A stretch of 64,000 bases of DNA from Symbiodinium natans (taxonomy: Eukaryota > Sar > Dinophyceae > Suessiales > Symbiodiniaceae). Location: NCBI GenBank assembly GCA_905221605.1, contig CAJNDS010002516.1:122001-186000 (forward strand). The letters are read 5' to 3'. A program made the position numbers and the translations under genes. Shown here piece after piece: positions 53,301 through 62,400 of this stretch (the first letter of the stretch is position 1; each line of letters begins with the position of its first letter). The notes beneath the pieces are model-generated. The model had not been told where the DNA came from. It did no database searches and worked only from the letters and a program-made list of their open reading frames with translations.

Positions 53301-55001
53301 GTACCCGTTGGCTTTGTGGTACCGAATCACTCGGAGCATGGGCACCTCCCCATACCCACCGTCCTTTCCTCGGCGGAACAACCGTCCCCGCCAGTCTTGA
53401 CGAAAAGGGTCAAGAGGTGCGGAGGGGCTGATCCCCAGGTTGGGCGGAAGAGAGGCGCCATGGCAGGCCGCCTGATGCAAGTGGTATTGCACCAGCGACT
53501 CAAAGGCCAGCCCGCATCCAGGAGCTGAGCATCCATAGTGGCCGTCAGCATTGGGGCGAGGCACCTCTGGGGCCGGGGCGGACCGGACGGTCCCGCCTCT
53601 TGAAGGCCTGGCGGAACTGCTCGATCCCGCACCCCCGGGGGCATCCTGACCATCGTCAGACACCTCTTCCCCGTCGGCGCCTTCCCCGGCCGCCCGATTC
53701 TCTCCCCCACGGCGCAGAGTTTTGAGGGACTCCTCACGCTTGGTGATCTTTTCTAACTTCACCATCGCGGTTCCCGCCACCTCCAGTATTTTCGACTGGA
53801 GTTTCTGCGCTCTCAGAAGAGCTTCGGACCGCGCGAGGTACTCCTTCGCGGTGCTGACCACCGATTGGCCAAGTTCGAGGACTCCTTCCTCTATGCTCCC
53901 GGCCTGGGCCCCACCAGCGGGCTCTTCGTCCTCCTTCACCTTGACCGCGGCTTGGGGCGCCCGCGTGTCGGGAAGATCCGAGCTGGAACTATCTTCCTCG
54001 ACACCTTCAGCTTCTTGGGCTGCCTCTTCCTCGAGCGAGTCTTCGGCCTCGAGGGCATTGGGGCCAGGGATGTTGCGCCTAGGATACTCCTTGGGCTTCG
54101 CTGGAAAGCTCGAAGTCTTAGGAGCCCCTGAAGCACGCCCTTTGGCCTTAGGCGCGGCCTTAGGAGGGGTAACAGGTTGGGCGGCCCCCGCGGCCATGAC
54201 ACGGCCCGCAGGGGCCAGCACAACCGTCGAGGAGCTCGCCGCGCCACTGCTGGCCGCAGCAGCTTGGGACGCTTGGGCTTGGACCGTGCCCAGTTTCGGT
54301 CCTCGCCCCAACGGCGGGTGGGGGCCCGCACTGGTGTCGCCTAAACTCCTTAGGTCGACATGCTGGATCAACCGATCCACTTCTAACTCAGCCATTAAAA
54401 TGGAGTAAACAGCTGAGCCTTTGGGGAGTGCCCAGATGCGGGAGATGCCGGTGGCTCTAATCTGGCCAGTGAGAGCCACCCCATCTGCTCCCGCATAGAT
54501 AGGCACTCCGGCGTCCCGCAGGACCGCCAACCGGACCTCGACTATGCAAGTCGATCCGCGGCGGAACCCGCGTCTCCCGTCCTCCCACTGCGTGGGGCAG
54601 TGCCCTAGGACGTAGTGCACCCCGAGGCGGCCTCCCGGCCCGCCGCCGGGGATCAAGCCATTCTCGATCAGGCTCGGCACGACATGCAAGTCCGTGCCGT
54701 GCCACATGGCCGGGCCATACCGATATATAAGATCGTTGATGGCGGTCTCACTTAGGCCCTCCATCATGAATCCCATAGGATGGCCGCAATCGGCCGAGTG
54801 GCCTTGGAAGGCACGCAAGTAGCCAGCGTACGAGGTATCCAACCTCGGTTTCCGCTGGTTGGCGTCGTGCGCGACCGCCTGGTTGTACTGGTTGATGGTG
54901 ATGCCGAGTTGTTCGATCAACTCATCAACCGGGTAGAGGCCGCCCGGAGCGAACCGGCCTCTACAACCAGCTTCGCCGTGCCGCATGCATCGGACTAGCA
55001 T
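50337..55001 (-). CDS. Retroelement-associated ORF: Tpt1/KptA-like domain, zinc fingers, membrane helix, PLD-like nuclease
   Basis: An intact ORF of 1554 codons from ATG at 55001; an in-frame TAA lies just upstream. Residues about 1-212 match RNA 2'-phosphotransferase (Tpt1/KptA): 'RCMRHGEAG' with the conserved Arg-His (7-8), 'MWHGTDLHVVPSLIENGL', 'GGRLGVHYVLG' and 'GVPIYAGADGVAL'. Tpt1 removes the splice-junction 2'-phosphate from RNA using NAD+. After a low-complexity acidic linker there is a C2H2 finger (C491, C496, H509, H514), two RanBP2-type fingers (about 768-790, and W891, C893, C896, N900, C907, C910), a basic Gly/Lys stretch, a membrane helix (about 1135-1157), a CGC...CGHC cluster and a PLD-like domain (about 1352-1517) with H1459, K1461 and 'IGSLNFTTSS'. 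Downstream of and collinear with the retroelement pol ORFs on the same strand. Whether it is part of the element or a neighbour is inferred from orientation, spacing, shared Cys-knuckle/membrane style and a shared GC-rich motif. Confidence 0.75.
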   Translation of the reverse strand: MLVRCMRHGEAGCRGRFAPGGLYPVDELIEQLGITINQYNQAVAHDANQRKPRLDTSYAGYLRAFQGHSADCGHPMGFMMEGLSETAINDLIYRYGPAMWHGTDLHVVPSLIENGLIPGGGPGGRLGVHYVLGHCPTQWEDGRRGFRRGSTCIVEVRLAVLRDAGVPIYAGADGVALTGQIRATGISRIWALPKGSAVYSILMAELEVDRLIQHVDLRSLGDTSAGPHPPLGRGPKLGTVQAQASQAAAASSGAASSSTVVLAPAGRVMAAGAAQPVTPPKAAPKAKGRASGAPKTSSFPAKPKEYPRRNIPGPNALEAEDSLEEEAAQEAEGVEEDSSSSDLPDTRAPQAAVKVKEDEEPAGGAQAGSIEEGVLELGQSVVSTAKEYLARSEALLRAQKLQSKILEVAGTAMVKLEKITKREESLKTLRRGGENRAAGEGADGEEVSDDGQDAPGGAGSSSSARPSRGGTVRSAPAPEVPRPNADGHYGCSAPGCGLAFESLVQYHLHQAACHGASLPPNLGISPSAPLDPFRQDWRGRLFRRGKDGGYGEVPMLRVIRYHKANGYDHSKVPLLKRGDRIQLEDGSRHIYGGSHPPGWLRDDPELDPAPESSGGGSTPKSEPTEEAEHGPPREAAPRRRALGPPTSDVQQRLAERRRSKRDYSPDLVTPLDDLHAQEIDSFFAGDPAADSLDVILMRAEVRTESHLNVGREQEEPLVKEEQEEEAEVVKDEEVSVEMEAGTADEADDVALPANRAYVEGRFYPYGSWRCFFCEAINPVTEDQCLTTHAGGPKAGAPCDGRWINGIDIGWWEVDPQTAPEQWRRRFSAEALEDQQARADAARLLSDEELAEALQAAEEAQAAERAKKRERRQAEKAERDDHISEALRIAGWQCPNCYEWNLSFRQLCFRCSTPLRLAEVVSRGIPDPRRGEERDSGSESSQDELEHEILLANLAMDQETIQPLLRNKHKKRGGKRRREEATYGKGRDPWSAWADARGKGQGKPKGRGKSDAKDKPKGRGRYAWGAYAAGIVAALQPRPSTSWVPAFPCGSARPPPSVPLPPRTPFFLGRGLLNRLMHALNGNINGWWGLAAAASAPIALQLHRGAVHVVEDSMHAVATISADAVEEIGHGARRTVWVAGTAITLVVVILCSAVLWYVSRAVANRIAHLRHGNTAAPEARLSQLLGSEATFEVASTKKGVTHKVWVHLKEETAACGCRAYLAEGRCGHCDAAMDTARSLGFLHAAQRGAGPALTDSIRSTASEALAKGKVVLGLGNSEGCFSQLAAKSRGLSCFQGLAGRDLAAAPADGASAAHAQSGFVQRAATATVARTPSRRNKGPVPARSSPVKEAEFLAGGPYVQAAQTLLGSGAAEDVIYIRAYSLDCPSCIEAIEASLSKGAGVRIVADMGQCHRTKLQWQALKRLAAAGAEVKVGCGTSVRDAYARDGRGAKVGTGIQGLHHAKALCLLRPDGAVVLIGSLNFTTSSKANAEAGLRLEVAKTHPVAQSYIEDFQRVSAEAFSLDEAVARRPQLERASSSNVAGVATRAPSTAPQGIE

Positions 55002-55699
55002 ACGCTGCACGTCGTCGATCGTGGGCGGGCCTTAGGGCCTGGACTCTTGCTCTTGCCCCTGCCCTTCGACCCTCCTCCACCCATCGCGGCACTGAGGCCC
55101 GCGGCTTTGCTGGACCTCCGATGGGCGAGGAAAACCTGACGCGCCCTTGAGCGGCCAGGACACGGCCCGCTGCAAGGGGCCAGTGTGCAGTAGTGGTAGG
55201 CAGCCGCTCCCGCGCGGCCAGGGCACGGCCCGCAGCGGGGCCTTGTGGTTGACCACGAAGGTCCGGGCGACCGATCGGTCGCTCCCGCGCGGTCTGGTCG
55301 CGACCCGCAGCGGGGCGCAGTGCACAGGCACGAACGCGGGGAGGGACTACCTACCCTAGGTTCTACAACACACTTGAACCGCTGCGGCGGGGGTTTGGGG
55401 AGTTTCCTTAAGGTCTGGGCTCTAAGGCTTCTAAGGCTTCTGCTTCGACCTTGGACCGAACCTCTAGGCCTGCTTGCAAAACACTGGCTGCGAGACAGAG
55501 GAACGAAGCTGCACGCGACGAACGACGAAAAATCCTTCTGCCCGCAGACCGGCGACCTGGGAAACGGCCCGCCCCAAAAACACCCGCCCTGAACACAGAA
55601 ACACCCGAACAGCCCCAACATCCTGAGCATCAGAACGCGCGTGGGGTGATTCTGGTCTGAGCGCGCCGCGTCATGGTTCGCGCGCTTGGTGTTGTGCGC
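55002..55699 (-). other. Inter-ORF region of the retroelement with three GC-rich motif copies
   Basis: The RT frame remains open here (to 54995) but loses RT similarity after about 55700, and its Cys/Arg/Pro-rich translation has no motif. Copies of the dispersed GC-rich motif lie at 55151-55180, 55211-55242 and 55286-55320. This stretch is the likely leader of the Tpt1/PLD ORF. Confidence 0.45.
55151..55320. repeat. Cluster of a GC-rich dispersed motif
   Basis: Three copies of a motif close to GCGGCCAGGACACGGCCCGC followed by AGCGGGGC. The second half can form a hairpin (GGCCCGC/GCGGGGCC arms). Further copies in the element are listed under findings. Confidence 0.7.
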
Positions 55700-56452
55700 A
55701 CCGCGAACGCCTAAGGCTTCAAGAGCAGACGACGCGCTCTGCGGAGCTGCGACTGCCCCTTTGGCGCACGCTTCGCGCACCGCCCCCTCGGCTTGGGCAT
55801 CAGTGAAAAACTGCCCATCAATGACCCTACCCGTCCTAACAGTAAGATCATCCACGTAGGCTATCCACTCCTTAGTATACTTAAGGCGCCTACCTCTGCC
55901 GGGGGCATAGGCCCTATCAACCACAAAGTTGAAATCATCTGGGCCGTTAATCGGGCCAAAGGTGAGGCCGACAGGGAGATATTTCCCTGATCTTGCCACA
56001 ATGGCCAACACCTCGCGAGCACGCTTGGTGTTCCTAATTTGATTAAACCCACTAACCGCATCCACGAAGGTATACCAAACCGAACCTACTGCGGCGGCGA
56101 GCACATCGCTACCCCGCCGACAATAGTACGTGGAGCGCTTAATTCGGGCATTCACACGGCGGTAGTCAACCACCAAGCGTCGCTTCCTATGCCGCTTGTA
56201 GCTGGGCATTTCCTTGGTCGGAAACGGCGCAGATCCCCAAGCCGAGCTGCCGCGGATCAACTGACCCCGCTTGCATTCTTCTTCAAGCTTGTCGTCGACC
56301 CATTGCGCGGACTCGCCCCTCAGACTGTGAGGCTGGGACGAGACCGGCGGCCCGGTGGGGATGCAGTCATGGGCGAACTTCCTGACCGTGGTCCTGGTGG
56401 TGTCCTCCACCCAGAACCCAGCGGCCTTTCGCCGTATGACCTCCCTGATCGG
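55700..56452 (-). pseudogene. Ty3-like reverse transcriptase fingers and palm, located after the integrase
   Basis: This frame opens after a stop at 56455-56453 and carries Ty3/gypsy RT motifs in order: 'TGPPVSSQPHSLRG', 'WVDDKLEEECKRGQLIRGSS', 'RRLVVDYRRVN', the catalytic Asp in 'WYTFVDAVSGFNQI', 'VGLTFGPINGPDDFNFV' and YVDD at 55858-55847. It overlaps the last codons of the upstream ORF; the family signal passes from one frame to the other at about 56447-56450, which fits a one-base deletion. So the palm was once translated as the C-terminal part of the large polyprotein. About 50 codons after YVDD the similarity ends, with no thumb or RNase H following. Called a pseudogene because of the frameshift; programmed frameshifting is possible but no slippery site was recognised. 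Confidence 0.82.
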
Positions 56453-59400
56453 TCAGCATCGGTCAGCCCTGGTCTGGTTGGTCCAGGCTCGATCTTCAAA
56501 CCCGACCATACGAGGTCTCTATAGGCCTCGGTGCGCCTAGGATCCTCCGCGACCTTCTCGCCCGCAAGAGCATAGACCTCAAGGTCAGCCCGGACGGAAT
56601 CCCAGTCCTTGGCGTCCGCCTTGGTTCGCCAAAACGCTTCCTTCTCAGCGGCGTACTTATCCACCTCCTTATCCAGCTCCGCACGCTCTGCTGGCGTGAG
56701 GTCCTCGCCCGAGCGCACGTCCGGGAGGGGAATGACTGGAGAGGGCTGTGGTGCAGCCGCGGCGCTATCCGCACCCGCAGTGGCTGGAAAGCTTTCAACT
56801 GCAGCGGTGCACAGCTCTTCCGCGCCCCTCAGACCAAGGTCCTGGAGTGATGCGCAGAAAGCCGCCCCTATGAGGTTGTAGTCGGCTTGCGCGCGCCCAA
56901 CGTGCTTGTGCTGCACTGCGCCTAACGCATCCGGCCTACTACACCTCAAACCTACCGATTCTAAGCTGAAATCGGCGAGCCACAGGGCCCCGCTCTCAAC
57001 GAGGTTGTCGCGGCCACTGGCCCGCGCGAACTGGCATATGTCAGCCCGCACGAAAGCCCAAGGCCAGCGTGGCTCTGCGAGCGTCCCAAACAAGGCGCCC
57101 CACTCCTCTAGCCGCCAGGGTTCCCACTCGCCTTTTTGTGCCTGCAAATGCAGCGCGACGTGGGCGCCCGCGCGCGTGCGTTCCTGCGCACACCGGACGA
57201 CTAGCTGAAGGAAAGCTCGGGGCACATTCTTGCCCTCAAGCCCAATCACGAGCACCTTCGGCTCTGCGCGCAAAACAGCGCCGCTAATTGCCTCTAAGTG
57301 CCCTTCTGCGGCCAGGTTCCAGGTGATCCCGTAGGCCTGCTTGCCTTGCACAAAAGCTGGAACAACCCTATACCCGTGCCTCCTAGCCGCGTCGGAAACG
57401 ACCGCGTCACCCCAAGCAACCTCTAAGACATCGGCAACCCCTCCAAGGAAATACTGCCGGAACCAACTCTCGACAGCACCCGACTCTGGGGAAGCCCTAG
57501 GCTGCAACACGCGGGGTTCCGCGACCAAGAGGTCCGCGAGTTCCAACACGCGCCAGGGGCCGGTCAGACCCGGTTTCCAAGGCACACGCCCCGCCCCCTC
57601 TGAACGGGCCCTCGGAGCGTTCCAGACCACTCGGTCTCCTGGCTTAAGGTCCACAGTGCGCCTATGGCGATTTGCAAGTTTCGCCCGCGCTTCTGAAGAC
57701 CGCGTCCAGTGCTCTCGGACCGCAGCAGCTAGTTCCGAGAACTGCTTAAACTGGCTCCGAGCCCAATCAGAGATGGGTTCGAACTGCAAGGCGTCTCGCA
57801 GGACGTCCTTTTCAAGTGGTAGAGCGAGCGACCAGCTCCGCTCTAGGTCCCTCGGGGTATACCCGTGGGGTCCCGGAGTGTTATCTATGACGTACTCCGC
57901 CACCACGAGCCAATCCGACCAAGCTTCGGAAAGGGAGGCGCCGACTTGCCTGACGACCGCCCCCAGCACCTTTTGAACTTCTTGGTGGACTCGCTCGTTT
58001 GCGCCCAACTCACAAGGCCTCAAGGGCGCGCTGAACCGCCACTCGGTCCCAAGCATAGCGCTGAGTTCTGCCATGAGCGCATTCTTGAACTCTGGCCCTC
58101 TATCCGACCTGATGAGGCTCGGGATCGTCCTGCTGCGAAGCACACAGCGCACGAACGCCCTCCTGACTTCAGCATGAGTCAGAGACCTCATCGGCTCGAG
58201 GAGGACAGCATGACTGAGGCAATCGAAGTACGTAAGCGAGTACCTATGCCCCTCCCTGTCCTCTCGGTTCGGACCTTCACAGTCCACGCTGACTTCCTGC
58301 CAGCATGTCTCGGCGCCACATTTGACCGCACGAGCTTCAACCTTCGTCGGTCGAGAGCGGCCTTTAATGCAAGCGAGACATTTGGCGACCCAGGTCCGCA
58401 CATCTTTCTCTAAGTCGGGCCACCAGACTGCCCTCTCTAGCAGCTTGACGGTAACCTCAGCAGACCTATGGGCCCCAAGGACTCCACAGTGGACTGAATT
58501 GTAGCAAGCGCGGCGCCAGGTCACCCCATTCGCGCCCGCAGCCCCGTTGGGAACCACTGGGACAACGACGGTTTGACCCGTCCTGAGGGTCACCTCGCGC
58601 TCAAGCAACCCGTCTCCGGATATCTCCATTGGCGGCTCTGGCTTGCGAATCGAGCCCGCCAATGAGGGATCGCGCCGCTGACCCTCGTACCACGCCGTAC
58701 GAAGGGATCCCGTGACTCGGAACTCCGAAATGTTCGCCGCGTCCCTTGCCTCGACCGCAAGCTGCTCACGACGATTTTCGTCCTCCTCCGCGATCAGGCT
58801 CAAAGACGGAACACCGCCCTTAAACTCGACCTTGACCTTGGTTGAGGAATGGTCCCAAATGCACAGGATGGGGCTATGGCTAACGAGCTCTAGAACCACT
58901 GCAGGGCCCTTGTGCTCTTCACCCATAAACGCCAAAACTCTACCCTTCAGCTTGCACTCATTGGCATTCTTCCCGCGACTGATAGCGCCCGCGGTCCAAT
59001 GCCCTTCTACGCCCTCGTTGGACGAAGAGAATTGAGCAAGGACCCTTGACGCCTGCAGGGTAGACCTGCGGGGATCCGAAGCTGCTTCTCCGGTTGCCCG
59101 CCAGCCAATGACCTGAGTAACCCTACCCACAAGGGCTATCAGCTTGCCGAAGGAGGGGTCTAAGGCAACCTCTTTACCATTAGACCTCCAGAGCACTTCA
59201 CACTGCTCATTCACGACATGTCTGTGGCCGTGCCAGTTCACCACTGACGACCAATGCACGACGATGTCGCCCTGAACCACATTCAGGGGCGAGCAGTTGT
59301 GCCCCGCCACCACAGCACCATCTTCTCTAACCACCCATGTGGTCCAGTAAGGCTTCACATCGCCCCACTTGGAAAGATCCTTGTGCTGGGAGCCGAGGCT

Positions 59401-62400
59401 GAGCTTCATGGAATGGCTCTTCTTCCATATCTTCCCACTCAGCATGCCATATGCAGTGGGAACTGGAGCATCTTTGGGCGTAGTCCTAAACCCTACCGCC
59501 CATTGCTGGATGGTTGAGGACCTAACCCTAACCAAACCTCCTGTCCTATCCAAAGTTGCAAGGACGGAGTTGACCTCTAGGCCCACCTCATGGGCCTCAA
59601 GGTCGCCCTCAAGCGGAGGTTCGGGCTCCTCCCGCTCGGCTATCTCTACCGAGATATCGACTGCCTCTTTCTCGATGCAGGCGGGGCAGCGAGAAAACAG
59701 GTAGGTCCGCTTGCCGCAGATGCACAGACCCTCATGGTCCCAGAGGGGTCGTGACGGTTCGTCCAGCATCCCTCTAATGCTGGCATCATCAATGGAACGA
59801 ACCGCGTCCAGCCTCAAGGACCGCAGAACCTCCGCCCCCAATGCCTGCTTCCCTACGATCCCAAAACCTCGCAGGGGAGGCTCCGGAAAATCCTTCTTGA
59901 GTTCCGGACAAGCCTCGGCCACTTCCAAGTGGCCTTGCTGCGTGCGCCAAAGGCGTGGCCGCACCGCCCAGATAGCCTTGATGCCTGCCCAAGCCTCTCC
60001 TACAGCCCTGGCTTCCTTGCGCTGCAGGTTCCTTGCTTGGAGCGTGAGCTCAACAACCAAAGGCCACCTAAGGACGGCTGTGACAAGCCCGCCTTGCCCT
60101 AGTCCTACGAGGAACTGCGGACGAAACCCCGAAGCTTCCCTAAGAACCTTGGCACACGAAGTAAGCAAGTCGACCCTGATCCGCTTGATCTTCTTGGTCC
60201 CTGCGAGCCTGCCGGCCCCGCAATCAAAATGCGAGGCAAGCCCGTCGGTATCCTCAAACGGACCCCAACAACCCCTGACAGCCACAGAAACTCCAGGGAG
60301 GCTCGCTTGAAAAACGCGCCTGATTTCAGTCAGCTCTGCGTCCTGCTCTTTCCAACGCGCGTAGTCAAAGACAACCATGACGCGCGCCGGAAGGGCTGCG
60401 ACGACGCACATCGGCACAGCCGCGGCCTGGACACGGCCCGCAGGCTCTGGGACGGCGTCGTTGCCGACCGCCCAGGGCACGGGTCCGTCACCCTCAGTAC
60501 CCTCTCCGAGGTACTGGTCCAGGTCGAAACCTCGGAGTTGGCCCGAAAGGCCCTCGAGATCTTTCGTCCTCGCCGCAAGGAGCGCATCCCGATCTTTGGG
60601 ATTGCGGCTAAAACTGTCACCCAGCGTCGCTGAGCGACCGCTAAGGCTCCTTATTTCGGACCCATCCATAAGGATTTCCGCAACCCACCGGACGAGTTTC
60701 GGATCCATTCCGATGTCCGACGTTTGCGCTCGGGTAAGGTTGGCATGATCTGTCCAACACAGAGTCCGAATAGAGCCAAACATGCGGCGTGTCGCCCGCT
60801 TTACCTCGAGCTGGGCAAACGCCTCCTGTATCAAGGGCGGCCAGTTTTGCTGCGCGGGGGTCAAGCTCTTTGAGTGCGTCATAAGCACTTTGAGCTGACT
60901 CAAGTCACGCGTCATCTGCACGACGCTGCCCCCTACCGCGATGCCCGACGCATCCGCGATCTGCTCAAGGGGACACGACCCATCCGCAGCAGAGGCCTCA
61001 TCGAAGGTAGCCAAATTGATGCGGTTCTGCATCATGCGCTTAATCGCTTTAAAGGCTTTGCAACCCTCGGTGGCGGCTGAGCCCAGCCCGCCTTCAGGAA
61101 AGACGGCGCCTGGCTTCTGCCACTGCCCTAAAATCTTGGCTGCGTGCCCATACTCAACAGGCAGGTAGCCGCGCAACCAATTTGCGCAACCCAAAAATTG
61201 CTGAATGTGAAGCTTCTCCCAGAGCGGGGGAAAGTCAATCACCGCCTGACAACGCTCTTCGTCAGGCGAACTCCCGTCCCGCCCAATGTTGTGTCCTAGG
61301 AGCTTACCTTTGGAGACACAAACTTCGGCCTTACTGATCCCAAACGAGAACCCAAACAAGATTGACTTATCTAGGAAACCCTCTAAGGAAACGAGGTGGT
61401 CGAGGAGGTGCGGGCACGCCTTAGGGTGCCGGGCGCGCATATCTGCCGCGAGCTGCTCATAATAATAGTCCGTTGGAGGCTCCTCGATCATCTTATCGAT
61501 GTCCCAGCTCTCCACGATATGATAGCTCGGGCAGCGCGCCGTGTCGACCGCGTCTGCTGGGCGCACAGCGTCACTTGCGCCTCTTTCAGCCGTGGCCGAT
61601 CCCTCACGCCAGCCAGCCCAGCGTGGCCCCTTGCGCGTCCTAAAGACCGCGAGGCGTTCGGTGACGGGAACCTCATCGCTGCACGCAACGCTTTCCGCCA
61701 CACGCAAATCCCTCGTGTCCCAAAGACGCCACGCCTCACCTGCGCGCTGAAGCAAGCACGTTTCGTAAGGCGCCTTCTCGACCGCCACGGTCCCAAGGTC
61801 CTTCTGCGCAGGGCGCCTACCCCACACAGACGCGTAACCACCTGGCGCCTCCCACCAGCTGTCGACGCTTGGAAGGTGGTCCAAGCAAGTAAGCACTCCA
61901 GGCTCCTCAACAGGGCGCCCAACCGGGCCGCTCCCGCCCCACACCGAAGCGAGAACAGTCACCGCAGCAAGGACCGATAGCACACCGATCCTGGCGCCGG
62001 TACGCAGCCGCCCAAAGGACCGCGCACACGAGGAACAACCTTGGAAGCTTCTTGCCGCGGCCCTGGACGCGGACCCGCAAGCAAAGCACGGGTCATGGTC
62101 AACCGAAGCAACGGCGACCCCACAATCCGCACATGCCTGCGGAGACGGCTCTGACTCGAACACCGTCTCAATCGCGCCACAACCACAAGCCGCAGTGCTG
62201 ACGAGGCCGGAACGCACTTCCGCAACAACCTCGCCTGGCTGGAGAGAGTGATCACACTCTTGGGCTGCAAGCAAAACAAACCCTTTACCCTCTCCTGTGG
62301 GCCAGAGACCTGGCACAGCCTCAACCCCACACTCAACCGGAAGCACAACCTCGGACAGGGATCCCTCTGCGGAGACTCCTGACTCCCGCACGACTGGCAC

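Noticed and set aside
51384-53528. Plus-strand ORFs of 304 and 389 codons opposite the Tpt1/PLD gene
   Set aside because: They are shadows of the GC-rich minus-strand ORF; their Arg/Pro/Leu-rich translation has no motif, while the minus strand has clear domains.
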